From Candidatus Dechloromonas phosphorivorans (lineage in GTDB: Bacteria; Pseudomonadota; Gammaproteobacteria; Burkholderiales; Rhodocyclaceae), in the NCBI GenBank assembly GCA_016709495.1, contig JADJMS010000011.1, positions 14,336 through 78,335 of the forward strand: a DNA stretch of 64,000 nucleotides, read 5' to 3'. Of this stretch, positions 8,379-17,438 are shown one piece after another. Position numbers and translations under genes: made by a program. The notes beneath the pieces are model-generated. The model worked only from the letters and a program-made list of their open reading frames with translations, did not search any database and was not told where the DNA came from. Every line of letters starts with the position of its first letter. The stretch's first letter is position 1.

Positions 8379-9368
8379 TCAGATGAGCATGAAGCGATGT
8401 TGTTGGTCACGCACCATTTCGACCGCCTCAAGGGCTTCGTCGCGACTGATGCGGGCGAGGATGACGAGATAATGACGCTTGTCACGGGCACTTAGTTCCG
8501 GGAAATCAAGCGTGTGCACATTGGCATCGTCACTGCCGTTGTCACTGACGATGCCGAGGCGGTCGACGGTGATCGTCACCGGCGTCAGCGCCAGCGAGCT
8601 TTCGGGCGCGTGTAGAAATTCGGCCAGCGCCTCGACAAGCTGATCCGGCATCAACGATTCGGCCGATTGACGCAACCGTTGATCGAGTTCCTCAAGGTGG
8701 CGGGTATGCACCGCGTGTTCGTTACCCGGCGTTTTGCCACGCAGGACGGTCAGGTGGGCGCGTTCAACCGAAAGATCGGCACGCAAACCTTCACGTTCGG
8801 CGCGCAAGGCCTCAACGTGATCATGGAATGTCTTAAGCAGGCTATCGAGCGCATTGGCACGCAGGTGTTGCAGTGTTGTTTCAAGCGAACAGTTTGGTTG
8901 AATCAGGGTTTGATCAGAAAAATAGATAACGATTTGCGGCACGTCACTTTGTACGACACTGCCCTGCACCGACATGCCAAGTTGCTTCTTTTGCATGCGC
9001 CGAGCAGCAAACAGGGCATAAAAGTACTCACTTTCCCAACAAGCGGGTTCCGCCAGATAATCGCGAACCGCCTGGCTGCGGCCAAGCATCTGGTCAATGT
9101 CATGGGCCGTCGCAAACAAGGCGTGAACCAGCGGATCGTTGGAAAATGATCGTCGATTGACATCAATGGGACCAGGCAGCGCACTGATCAGGCCATCGCA
9201 ATAACCGAGCGCGTATTCAATCGGCCCGGCCAGTTTTTGTTCAAAGCCGCTGGCCGATTTCAGTTGTGGGCTAACCAGTTCGCCAACCCGCAACAAGGCT
9301 TTTTCAACCGCCGGACTCAGTGGTGGTGTCGGTTTGAGAAAATCACTGACGGCAGAAAATAAACTCAC
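8379..9368 (-). CDS. conserved hypothetical protein with central coiled coil
   Basis: A ~329-residue soluble protein I cannot assign to a family. The GTG start (MSLFSAVSDFLKPTPPLSP) overlaps the HMG-CoA lyase stop. An alpha-helical N-terminal half (FEQKLAGPIEYALGYCDGLI, FARRMQKKQLGMSVQG) is followed by a heptad-like coiled coil around residues 180-240 (HVEALRAEREGLRADLSVERAHL). The C-terminal domain carries VTITVDRLGIVSD and ARDKRHYLVILARISRDEALEAVEMV. There is no signal peptide or membrane segment. Tight coupling to HMG-CoA lyase suggests co-expression with leucine catabolism, but that is inference. Confidence 0.6.
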   Translation of the reverse strand: MSLFSAVSDFLKPTPPLSPAVEKALLRVGELVSPQLKSASGFEQKLAGPIEYALGYCDGLISALPGPIDVNRRSFSNDPLVHALFATAHDIDQMLGRSQAVRDYLAEPACWESEYFYALFAARRMQKKQLGMSVQGSVVQSDVPQIVIYFSDQTLIQPNCSLETTLQHLRANALDSLLKTFHDHVEALRAEREGLRADLSVERAHLTVLRGKTPGNEHAVHTRHLEELDQRLRQSAESLMPDQLVEALAEFLHAPESSLALTPVTITVDRLGIVSDNGSDDANVHTLDFPELSARDKRHYLVILARISRDEALEAVEMVRDQQHRFMLI

Positions 9369-10273
9369 ACTTCGCTTCCCGCACAAAGCGCCCGGCCGGC
9401 TTTGGCACCATTCGGGCGGTTAATGGTGCTGGAAATCCAGTCACCGATGCCTGCCAGTGTAGTCAGATTGATGCCGGTTTCAATGCCTAAACCATGCAGG
9501 AGGTAAAACAACATCCTCAGTCGCCACATTGCCGGAAGCCCCTTTGCATAAGGACAACCACCCAGCCCGGCAATTGAACTGTCAAAAACTGCCATGCCGA
9601 GTTGCAGAGAAGCGTAGATATTGGCAATCGCCATGCCATACGTGTCGTGGTAATGGCCGGCGAGTTTTTCAATAGGCACCTGCTTGGCGCAAGCCTCAAT
9701 CATCCGGCTGATGCTGGCCGGATTACCAACGCCGATGGTGTCACCGAGCGAGACTTCGTAACAGCCCATGTCGTAAAGTGTTTTGGCCACTTCGGCAGTC
9801 TTTTGCGGATCAATCGCACCTTCGTAGGGACAGCCGACAACGCAGGAAACATAACCGCGCACCTTGATTTCAAGCGCGCTGGCGGCGGAAACGACGGGTT
9901 CGAAACGTTTCAGGCTCTCGGCAATCGAACAATTGATGTTCTTGCGCGAAAAGCTTTCAGAAGCAGCGCCAAAAATGGCAACCTCAGTCGCTCCGGCCTG
10001 AACTGCGGTATCAAAACCCTGCAAATTTGGTGTCAAAACCGGGTAGACCGTAGCAGATTGTTTTTTGATGCCTTGCAACACCGCCGCGTTGTCGCCCATC
10101 TGCGGCACCCACTTGGGCGAGACGAAGGAAGTCGCTTCAATGACCCGCACGCCGGCATCAGCCAGACGGTTGATCAGTTCGATCTTGATCTCGGTCGGAA
10201 CGATCTGCTTTTCATTCTGCAAACCATCGCGTGGGCCGACTTCAACGATTTTTACGCTGGACGGAAGAATCAT
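9365..10273 (-). CDS. mvaB: hydroxymethylglutaryl-CoA lyase
   Basis: A ~303-residue TIM-barrel lyase that splits HMG-CoA into acetoacetate and acetyl-CoA, the last step of leucine breakdown. The N-terminal VKIVEVGPRDGLQNEK and the motif DSSIAGLGGCPYAKG with the catalytic cysteine are clear. Right after it the conserved GASGNVATEDV is replaced by nonsense for ~12 residues. Adding one G at the run 9539-9542 and removing one T (9505-9508 as A on the given strand) restores it, so two compensating indels are present. The start MILPSS is chosen because GAGG sits 7 bases upstream; TTG at 10288 is the alternative. Confidence 0.9.
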   Translation of the reverse strand: MILPSSVKIVEVGPRDGLQNEKQIVPTEIKIELINRLADAGVRVIEATSFVSPKWVPQMGDNAAVLQGIKKQSATVYPVLTPNLQGFDTAVQAGATEVAIFGAASESFSRKNINCSIAESLKRFEPVVSAASALEIKVRGYVSCVVGCPYEGAIDPQKTAEVAKTLYDMGCYEVSLGDTIGVGNPASISRMIEACAKQVPIEKLAGHYHDTYGMAIANIYASLQLGMAVFDSSIAGLGGCPYAKGLPAMWRLRMLFYLLHGLGIETGINLTTLAGIGDWISSTINRPNGAKAGRALCAGSEV

Positions 10274-10315
10274 GGATGCCTCATTCAATTTTCTGTATGG
10301 CTGCGCAGCCGATAT

Positions 10316-10999
10316 CTATTTGGTCACCCAACCACCGCAAACAGGGAAAACCTGTCCGACAAAGCAGTTGGCCGAATCACTGCACAAATAGGCAGCAAAC
10401 TCTGCATCTTCTTCAGCGCCAACCAGACGACCAAGCGGAACCTCTCGCTTCAGGCGTTCCTGAAAACGTGGATTGGCCTGAACATCCGCTGGAAAATAAG
10501 TCGGGTTGTCGACAAAGTTCTGCGCGATGGCATTTACCTGAACATTATGCGGCGCAACCTCGACGCCGAGCGCCTGTACGTAAGCCAACTGCGCGCCACG
10601 TGCCGCGCTGTAGGTGGAAGCACGCTTCATCCCGCGCAGTGCCGAGGCGCTGCCCATCACCAGAATCTTGCCGGCGCGGCGCGCGATCATTTCTGGCAGT
10701 ACCGCCCGGCAAAGGCGTGCCAGCGGATGGACGAGTACGGCGAACGCATCATGCCATTCCTCCTCGGAGACCTCAGTAGCCACGGTCGTCGGTGCCGGCA
10801 TGGCAAGATTGGCGACCAGCACATCAATCTTGCCAGTAGCGGCGACAAGTTCAGCAGGCGCATCGACCTCAAGCAGTGGCGAAGTATCGGCAATCACGGT
10901 TGCGCCATGACGAGCAAAAACATCGCACAGAACCGGCCCCATGAACTGATCGGCATGGGTGATCAGAACGCGTTTGCCGGCAAGGTTTTGATCTGACAT
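10316..10999 (-). CDS. atypical short-chain dehydrogenase/reductase
   Basis: A 227-residue SDR-fold protein preceded by a strong AGGAGG-like site. The fold is shown by DVLVANLAMPAP (NNAG-like), ILVMGSASALRG with the serine, the tyrosine in STYSAARGAQLAY, and VQVNAIAQNFVDNP. Two departures stand out. The glycine-rich nucleotide loop TGxxxGIG is replaced by THADQFMG, and the catalytic YxxxK is YSAAR (lysine to arginine). It ends with a conserved-looking FPVCGGWVTK. It lies between HMG-CoA lyase and the carboxylase alpha subunit. The altered motifs leave open whether it is a working oxidoreductase. Confidence 0.72.
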   Translation of the reverse strand: MSDQNLAGKRVLITHADQFMGPVLCDVFARHGATVIADTSPLLEVDAPAELVAATGKIDVLVANLAMPAPTTVATEVSEEEWHDAFAVLVHPLARLCRAVLPEMIARRAGKILVMGSASALRGMKRASTYSAARGAQLAYVQALGVEVAPHNVQVNAIAQNFVDNPTYFPADVQANPRFQERLKREVPLGRLVGAEEDAEFAAYLCSDSANCFVGQVFPVCGGWVTK

Positions 11000-11045
11000 C
11001 GGAACACCTCCTGTGACTGGTTTGGAAGCAATCTGCTGCCTGAGC

Positions 11046-13045
11046 CTATTTTTCGCTGTCGAATTCAACCAGTGCCGCACCATCGGAAACCTGCTCGCCG
11101 GCGGCATAGCAGAAAGCCTTGACGGTACCGGCGGTGGGCGCGGTAATGGTGTGTTCCATTTTCATGGCTTCGAGGATTAGTAACGGCGCGCCTTTGTCAA
11201 CTTTCTGGCCGGCTTGGGCAAGCAGCGCAACGACTTTGCCTGGCATTGGGGCAGTGAGGCCGCCGCCTTGCGCGCCGCCGGCTTCGACCAAGTGGAGCGG
11301 GTCGTCACGGAGCAGGATGTAGGTTGCGCCATGTAAAAAGACGTGTCTTTTGTCGTCGACCGCAACAACCGAAGCGATCAGGCGGCGATCATCGAGTTCA
11401 ACGGCGAACTGATCGCCGTCCAGCTTTTTGCCGCGCGCCAGCGTCGTTTCACTGTTCAAGTTGATGTTCCATTGGTCGCGCTGGTAGCTGACTTGCACTT
11501 CGATCAGGCTGTCACCATCCCTGAATCCGATCATGCGGGCAGCCGAAAGATTCATTCGCCAACCGTCCCGGGCATGCCAGGGGGACCACGGATCACCGCT
11601 GGTTTTGGCCTTCTGCTTCGCTTCGTGCTGCTCCCAGAGCAGTTCACCAACGGTTGCGACGAGCAAAGCGTCACGTGGCACAGCTTGCGCTGCAGGGAAA
11701 AGAAAGTCTTTCTGGCGTTCGATCAGGCCGGTATCAAGATCCGCACCGGCAAAGGCCGGACAGGCGACGAGGCGCGAGAGGAAGTCGATGTTGGTCGTCA
11801 CGCCGGCCACCTGATAGTCGGCCAGCGCTTTGCGCATACGGGCCAGCGCAGCGTCGCGATGCTCGTCCCAGACGATCAGTTTGGCGATCATCGGGTCGTA
11901 GTAGGGCGTGATCTCGTCGCCTTCCTCGACGCCGGTATCGACGCGAACGTTGATGCTTTCAGCCGGCGGCGAGAGGCGGATCAGTTTGCCGGTCGAGGGC
12001 AGGAAGCCTTTGTTGGCATCCTCGGCGTAAATCCGTGCTTCGAGGGCGTGACCGCGAATCTGCAATTGCTCCTGCGCCAGCGGTAATGGCTGACCGGCAG
12101 CGACGCGCAGTTGCCATTCGACGAGGTCTTGCCCGGTAATCATTTCGGTGACCGGATGCTCGACCTGCAGGCGGGTGTTCATTTCCATGAAATAGAACGA
12201 GCCGTCCTGATTGGCGATGAACTCGACCGTGCCGGCGCCGACGTAACCGACTGCCCTGGCGGCGGCGACGGCGGCTTCGCCCATCTGGCGGCGGCGTTCC
12301 AGCGTCATGCCGGGGCGGGCGCTTCTTCCAGCACCTTTTGGTGGCGGCGCTGGACCGAACAATCGCGCTCAAACAGGTAAACACAGTTGCCCAGCGTGTC
12401 GGCAAAAACCTGGATTTCGATGTGGCGCGGCTTGGTGATGTATTTCTCGATCAGCACATGCTCGTTGCCGAAACTGGAGGCCGCCTCGCGCTTGCACGAG
12501 GCGAGCAGATCGAGGAAATCCTCGCTCTTTTCAACCAGGCGCATACCCTTGCCGCCGCCACCCGCCGCTGCCTTGATCAACACCGGGTAGCCGATCTGGT
12601 CAGCTTCGCGGTGCAGCAGGGCTGGGGCTTGATCATCACCGTGATAACCCGGCGTCAGTGGCACATTGGCCGCGCCCATCAGCTTCTTGGCTTCCGACTT
12701 CGAGCCCATGGCACGAATGGCGGAGGCCGGCGGGCCAATGAAAGTGATGCCGTTGGCGGCACAGGCTTCGGAAAAATCGGCGTTCTCGGAGAGGAAACCA
12801 TAGCCCGGGTGCACCGCCTGCGCCCCCGTCCGCTTGGCAGCATCAAGAATCTTGTCCGCAACCAGATAGGACTCGCGTGCAGCTGCCGGGCCGAGCAGCA
12901 CAGCTTCGTCAGCGAGGCGGACATGGCGGGCGTTGGCGTCGGCTTCGGAATAGACGGCGACGGTACGCATGCCCATACGGCGCGCTGTCTTGATCACCCG
13001 ACAGGCTATTTCTCCGCGGTTGGCGATGAGGATTTTGTTAAACAT
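11046..13045 (-). CDS. liuD: methylcrotonyl-CoA carboxylase biotin-carrying (alpha) subunit, one frameshift
   Basis: A ~667-residue biotin carboxylase plus biotin-carrier protein that carboxylates biotin and passes CO2 to the beta subunit. Seen in order: MFNKILIANRGEIACRVI, the ATP-grasp loop KAAAGGGGKGMRLV, HIEIQVFADT, FMEMNTRLQVEHPVTE, and the C-terminal biotinyl site LILEAMKMEHTI. The two halves are in different frames. The break is in the run 12312-12315 (C-run on the coding strand), where one extra C restores EEAPAPGMTLERR. The specific assignment to methylcrotonyl-CoA, not propionyl-CoA, rests on the neighbouring beta subunit, hydratase, HMG-CoA lyase and isovaleryl-CoA dehydrogenase. 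Confidence 0.9.
11355..11366 (-). repeat. dispersed 12-mer copy 3 (GTTGCGGTCGAC)
   Basis: Exact match in the MCC alpha gene (V-A-V-D), followed by GACAAAAG. Confidence 0.88.
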
Positions 13046-13048
13046 GAT

Positions 13049-13835
13049 TTATTCCCCAATCCATGTGGGCAAACGTTTGTCGAGAAATGCTGAAATACCT
13101 TCACGGGCTTCCGGTGTGGCGCGCAGGTGAGCGATGCGGTGAGCGGTGTCTTCAACAAGGTTATCGTTGATCGGCTGATTATTGACGGCGCGAATCAGAT
13201 CCTTGGCAGCAGACTGGGCCAATGGGCCACCTTGCAGCAATGCGCTGACAATTTCCTGAACCTTTGCATCGAGTTCTTCGGGCTCAACCGCCTCATGCAC
13301 CAGACCAATTTCGCGGGCGCGCTCGGCACTGATACGTTCAGCCGACTGAAAATAACGGTATGCCTGACGAGCGCCAATGGCTCGCAATACGTAAGGTGAA
13401 ATCGCCGACGGGATAATGCCAAATTTAACCTCGGAAGTAGCGAAGACAGCCTTGCTCGAAGCAATAGCAATGTCACAAGCCGAGGCCAGGCCCATGCCGC
13501 CACCCAGCGCCGCACCTTGCACACGGGCGATAGTCGGCTTTTTCATTTCAGCAAGGACGCGCAACATGCCAGCCAGTGCACGGGCATCGTTGAGGTTATC
13601 GTCGACACCGTTGTTCGCGGCACGCTTCATCCAGTTCAGGTCGGCGCCGGCTGAGAAACTCTTGCCGCGACCAGCAAGGATGACGACACGGACTTCTGGA
13701 TTGTCGTCAAGCGCAACGCATGCGGCAGTCAATTCGGCAATCAAGGTTTCATCGAAGGCGTTGTGCAGGTCGGGCCGGTTCATCCAGATCGTCGCGACCG
13801 GGCCGTTTCGTTCAATTTCCAGGGTGGGAAAACAT
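13049..13835 (-). CDS. liuC: methylglutaconyl-CoA hydratase (enoyl-CoA hydratase family)
   Basis: A ~261-residue crotonase. By context it hydrates 3-methylglutaconyl-CoA to HMG-CoA between the carboxylase and the lyase. The oxyanion-hole segment GKSFSAGADLNWMKR, the loop RVQGAALGGGMGLASACDI and the second acid region VKFGIIPSAISPYV are visible. The start is placed at the ATG at 13835, which has GAGGAGCGAGAC just upstream. One T must be removed from the TTTT run (13829-13832 as A on the given strand) to join the conserved frame MFPTLEIERNGPVATIWMNR. The stop lies four bases before the alpha-subunit ATG. Confidence 0.87.
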
Positions 13836-13848
13836 GTCTCGCTCCTCG

Positions 13849-14466
13849 TTATTGTTGTCGCTGGCGGATCAGGTCCGCCATGGGCTGGCCGTCCAATGCG
13901 TCGATCAGGCTGGCCTGATTGGCCGGCGGTTGGTTCTGACTGACTTTCCATTTGCCGATCAGGCGGTCGATGTTGATTTCAATGCCGACGATGGCACCCA
14001 GCATTTTTTCAATGTAATCAGTCGGCGCATCGCTAACCGCCCACGGCTGGGGCAGGCTGGATTCATGTGTTGCGGTCAACGCTGAAATCTGGGCAAAAAT
14101 CCATGCAGGATCATCAATCAGGCGCAAGCGGCCATAGGCATGAACGGCTGTGTAATTCCAGGTTGGCACCACCTTGCCGTGTTCAGCCTTGGTCGCGTAA
14201 TTGGATGGGCTGATATAGCTTTCAGCCCCCTGGAAAATCACCAACACTTCCTGCCAAGTATCACCCGCTTTACACAGCGGATTGGCACGCGCGATATGGC
14301 CTTGCAACTTGCCGTTTGGCGTGGGCTCATTGGCCAGCAAGAAAGGAATGTGGTTGGCATCCAGCCCCGCCGGTCCATGACAAATCAGCGTTGCCAACGG
14401 ATGTTTGCGCATCAAGGCGTGCATTACGCTGATATCGGTTTCTGCAAAGTGTTTGGGCAGATACAT
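13849..14466 (-). CDS. PaiB-type FMN-binding protein
   Basis: A 205-residue protein of the PaiB family (split-barrel FMN-binding fold), often annotated as a negative regulator. The family signatures MYLPKHFAETD at the N-terminus, HIARANPLCK, ESYISPSNYATKAEHGKVVPTWNYTAVHAYGRL and a C-terminal GKWKVSQNQP are present. Its length is usual. It sits inside the leucine-catabolism run between the carboxylase beta subunit (4-bp gap) and the hydratase. Its role there is unclear. Confidence 0.78.
   Translation of the reverse strand: MYLPKHFAETDISVMHALMRKHPLATLICHGPAGLDANHIPFLLANEPTPNGKLQGHIARANPLCKAGDTWQEVLVIFQGAESYISPSNYATKAEHGKVVPTWNYTAVHAYGRLRLIDDPAWIFAQISALTATHESSLPQPWAVSDAPTDYIEKMLGAIVGIEINIDRLIGKWKVSQNQPPANQASLIDALDGQPMADLIRQRQQ
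14069..14080 (+). repeat. dispersed 12-mer copy 4 (GTTGCGGTCAAC)
   Basis: Exact match on the strand opposite the PaiB-type gene, which reads it as L-T-A-T. Followed by GCTGAAAT. Confidence 0.88.
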
Positions 14467-14470
14467 CGAC

Positions 14471-16079
14471 TTACATCCGGAAAATGCCGAACCTGGTTTC
14501 TTCGGCAGGTGCGTTCATCGAGGCCGAAAGCCCGAGACCGAGGACGCGCCGCGTGTCGGCCGGATCGATGATGCCGTCGTCCCACAAACGCGCCGAGGCG
14601 TAATAGGGATGCCCCTGCGTTTCGTACTGCTCGCGAATCGGCGCCTTGAAGGCTGCCTCTTCCTCGGCGCTCCAGGTTTTGCCGGTAGCTTCCAACCCAT
14701 CGCGCTTGACCGTAGCCAGCACGCCCGCCGCCTGATCGCCGCCCATCACCGAGATGCGGGCGTTCGGCCACATCCACAGGAAGCGTGGGCGAATAAGCGC
14801 GACCGCACATGCCATAGTTGCCGGCGCCGAACGAGCCGCCGATGACGACGGTAAATTTCGGCACCTTGGCCGTGGCGACGGCGGTAACCATCTTGGCGCC
14901 GTCGCGGGCAATACCGCCGTTTTCGTACTTGCGACCGACCATGAAGCCGGTGATGTTCTGCAGGAAAACGAGCGGAATGCCGCGCTGGGCGCAGAGTTCG
15001 ATGAAATGCGCGCCCTTGAGCGCCGATTCGCTGAACAGGATGCCGTTGTTGGCGACGATGCCGACCGGATAGCCGTAGATGCGGGCAAAGCCGCAGACCA
15101 GTGTCGTGCCGTAGCGCGCCTTGAATTCATCGAAATCAGAATCATCGACCACGCGGGCGATAATTTCGCGCACATCGAAGGGCTTCTTGCTATCCGTTGG
15201 GATGACGCCGTACAACTCCTGCGTCGGGTAACGCGGCTCGACCGGCGCTGCCAAAGTCACCGGCGGCACTTTTTTCCAGTTCAAATCCTTGACGATGCGC
15301 CGGGCGATCGCCAGCGCGTGAGCATCGTTCTCGGCCAGGTGATCGACGACACCGGAAATGCGCGTGTGGACGTCAGCGCCGCCCAGATCTTCAGCGGTGA
15401 CGACTTCACCGGTCGCCGCCTTGACCAGCGGTGGACCACCTAAAAAAATCGTGCCCTGATTCTTGACGATGATCGACTCGTCGCACATCGCCGGCACGTA
15501 GGCGCCACCGGCGGTACACGAGCCAAGTACGGCAGCGATTTGCGGAATGCCTTGCGCCGACAGGTTGGCCTGGTTGAAGAAGATGCGCCCAAAGTGCTCC
15601 TTGTCCGGAAAGACTTCATCCTGCATGGGCAGAAACGCACCACCGGAATCGACCAGATAAACGCAAGGCAGTCGATTTTCCATGGCGATCTCCTGCGCCC
15701 GCAGGTGCTTCTTTACCGTCAGCGGGTAATAGGTGCCGCCTTTGACCGTCGCGTCATTGGCGACGATCATGCATTCGACGCCTTCGACGCGGCCGATGCC
15801 GGCGATCACCGAAGCGGCTGGCACATCACCGCCATACATGCCGTAGGCGGCGAACTGGCCGATCTCGAGGAAGGGCGTGCCGGGATCAAGCAGACCATTG
15901 ACCCGCTCGCGCGGGAGCAGCTTGCCGCGCGCCAGATGTTTCTGACGCGCTGCTTCCGGGCCGCCAAGGGCAATTTTCTCGACCTTTTCGTGCAGATCGG
16001 CCACCACCGTCTGCATGGCCTCCACATTGGCCTGAAAGTCGGCACTGCGTGGATTGAGTTGGGTTTTCAGGGTAGTCAT
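14471..16079 (-). CDS. liuB: methylcrotonyl-CoA carboxylase carboxyltransferase (beta) subunit, one frameshift
   Basis: A ~535-residue carboxyltransferase that moves the carboxyl group from biotin to 3-methylcrotonyl-CoA. Typical stretches are RARGKLLPRERVNGLLDPG-like (ARGKLLPRERVNGLLDPG), GGTYYPLTVKKHLRAQEIA, SGGAFLPMQDEVFPD, GSCTAGGAYVPAMCDE, LQNITGFMVG and SFGAGNYGMCGRAYSP. After RAYSP the frame breaks at a C-run near 14788; dropping one C gives RFLWMWPNARISVMGG and the normal end ETRFGIFRM. With the alpha subunit it forms the MCC holoenzyme. Confidence 0.92.
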
Positions 16080-16134
16080 GTCGCCTCGCTATTTTTTGCT
16101 TATATGTCCTGAGTGATTCGGTGTTCGTCTTGCC

Positions 16135-16734
16135 CTACAACTGCTTTTCCTCTTTCAGCCATTTGCTGACCGGCTCCGGCTGGTAGGCCGCCATCGCATC
16201 CAGCAGGCGCTCAATATCAGTCTCGGCCAACGCCATCGCCCGATTTTGCTGGCGCAGGAAACCTTCCTTCACCGCATGATCGAACAAGGCCAGCAGCGGG
16301 TCGTAAAAGCCTGCCACATTGAGCAGCCCCATCGGTTTGACGTGGAACCCAAGCTGTCCCCAGGTGAGGATTTCACAAAACTCTTCAAAGGTGCCAAAGC
16401 CGCCGGGCAGTGCGATGAAGCCATCGGACAACTCAGCCATGCGCGCCTTGCGCGTGTGCATCGAATCGACCACCTCCATCCGCGTCAGTGCCCGGTGATC
16501 AACTGCCCGCCCTGCCACTTCCTTGCCCATCAAGGCTTCGGGGATCACACCGACGACTGTGCCGCCGGCTTCCAGGCAGGCATCGGCTACCGCCCCCATC
16601 AGACCGATATTGCCACCGCCATAGACCAGCTCGATACCGCGCGCCGCTAGCAATTGGCCAAGTTTTACAGCCTCGGCGCGGTAGCGCGGATCATGGCCGG
16701 CATTCGAGCCACAAAAAACACAGATTCGTTTCAT
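16135..16734 (-). CDS. LOG family protein (nucleotide 5'-monophosphate phosphoribohydrolase)
   Basis: A 199-residue Rossmann-like enzyme of the LONELY GUY family. It hydrolyses cytokinin ribotides or purine nucleotides to the base and ribose 5-phosphate. The motifs RICVFCGSNAGHDPRY, VYGGGNIGLMGAVADA, RKARMAELSDGFIALPGGFGTFEEFCE (PGGxGTxxE) are intact. The start was set at ATG 16734, giving MKRICVFCGSN. In bacteria the role is often nucleotide salvage, and nothing ties it to the leucine genes around it. Confidence 0.88.
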   Translation of the reverse strand: MKRICVFCGSNAGHDPRYRAEAVKLGQLLAARGIELVYGGGNIGLMGAVADACLEAGGTVVGVIPEALMGKEVAGRAVDHRALTRMEVVDSMHTRKARMAELSDGFIALPGGFGTFEEFCEILTWGQLGFHVKPMGLLNVAGFYDPLLALFDHAVKEGFLRQQNRAMALAETDIERLLDAMAAYQPEPVSKWLKEEKQL

Positions 16735-16753
16735 GGTGTCTTTCAAAATTCGC

Positions 16754-17365
16754 TCAAAAACCGCCAGTTTCGAGCCAGCGCTCGATCTGCGGCAGGCGGT
16801 CAGCACCGAAGAAAGGTTCGCCGTCGATGATGACGTGTGGCGAGCCGAAGACGCCGGCTTTCAGGGCAGCATCGCATTCGTCCTTGAGCCTGGCCTTAAT
16901 TTCCGGGCTTTGCAGCGCGGTTGCGAGGCTGTTACGGTCAACGCCGATTTTGGCCGCAATTTCCAAAACGATTTCCGGCGACGAAATATCGAGATCATCA
17001 ACAAAGAAGCCAAGATAAACCGCCAGCGCGAAACGTCGAGCCAGCGCGCAATCCTGGCCGTGCAGCCAGTAGTAGGCGCGGGCGGCGTTTTGTGTCGGCA
17101 GCGGGAAACGGCTGGGCGGGTTGTAGGGAATGCCCATGTGGCGAGCCGAGCGGGCGAAGTCGTGAAGCATGTACTTACCCTTGCTGCTGACCGCATCCGC
17201 CGGTGGCCGCGAGCCGGTGGCCTGAAAAATCACCCCGAGCAGAACCGGGTGCCATTTCACCTGGCGGCCATGTTTCGCCGCAATGGCGTCGATTTTCTCG
17301 GCCATCAGATAGCCGTAAGGGCTGGAAAAATCGAACCAGAAATCGATTGCTGCTTTGTCGTTCAT
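16754..17365 (-). CDS. 2-hydroxychromene-2-carboxylate isomerase-like protein (DsbA/GST-kappa family)
   Basis: A 203-residue thioredoxin-fold protein of the kappa-GST/HCCA isomerase family. The N-terminal DFWFDFSSPYGYLMAEKID carries the serine used with glutathione, and the C-terminal GVFGSPHVIIDGEPFFGADRL is the family hallmark. GAGGAGACAAAC precedes the ATG. The substrate is unknown; the family isomerises aromatic breakdown products. A 13-bp stem-loop formed by two copies of the dispersed 12-mer lies in its leader. Confidence 0.82.
   Translation of the reverse strand: MNDKAAIDFWFDFSSPYGYLMAEKIDAIAAKHGRQVKWHPVLLGVIFQATGSRPPADAVSSKGKYMLHDFARSARHMGIPYNPPSRFPLPTQNAARAYYWLHGQDCALARRFALAVYLGFFVDDLDISSPEIVLEIAAKIGVDRNSLATALQSPEIKARLKDECDAALKAGVFGSPHVIIDGEPFFGADRLPQIERWLETGGF
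16931..16942 (+). repeat. dispersed 12-mer copy 5 (GTTACGGTCAAC)
   Basis: Exact match on the strand opposite the HCCA isomerase-like gene, which reads it in a third frame as V-D-R-N. Followed by GCCGATTTT. Confidence 0.88.
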
Positions 17366-17382
17366 GTTTGTCTCCTCTATTT

Positions 17383-17394
17383 GTTACGGTCGAC
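17383..17394 (+). repeat. dispersed 12-mer copy 6 (GTTACGGTCGAC)
   Basis: Exact intergenic match, left arm of the stem-loop. Followed by CTGATTTTTT. Confidence 0.9.
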
Positions 17395-17418
17395 CTGATT
17401 TTTTGGCTGTTTTTTCCG

Positions 17419-17430
17419 GTCGACCGCAAC
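17419..17430 (-). repeat. dispersed 12-mer copy 7 (GTTGCGGTCGAC)
   Basis: Exact intergenic match, right arm of the stem-loop in inverted orientation. Followed on its strand by CGGAAAAAA. Confidence 0.9.
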
Positions 17431-17438
17431 AGGTTGAA

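Larger units (their letters stand above)
17383..17430. other. stem-loop made by two inverted copies of the dispersed 12-mer
   Basis: Copies at 17383-17394 (+) and 17419-17430 (-) face each other. The arms, with one further base each, pair over 13 bp with one G:U (GTTGCGGTCGACC against GGTCGACCGTAAC). The 22-nt loop holds two A/T runs of six. It lies between the acyl-CoA dehydrogenase stop and the next ribosome-binding site. No U-run follows the stem on the transcribed strand, so it is not a classical terminator. Confidence 0.85.

Noticed and set aside
9602..10996. 464-codon + strand ORF
   Set aside because: It lies antisense to HMG-CoA lyase and the SDR gene, has no family features, and reflects high-GC third positions.
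11046..13045. Two separate genes for biotin carboxylase and biotin carrier
   Set aside because: The parts abut within one conserved ATP-grasp domain and are joined by a single C-run indel, so this is one subunit gene.
17383..17430. Stem-loop as a classical intrinsic terminator
   Set aside because: No U-run follows the stem on the transcribed strand; the A/T runs are in the loop. Kept as a stem-loop, not a terminator.
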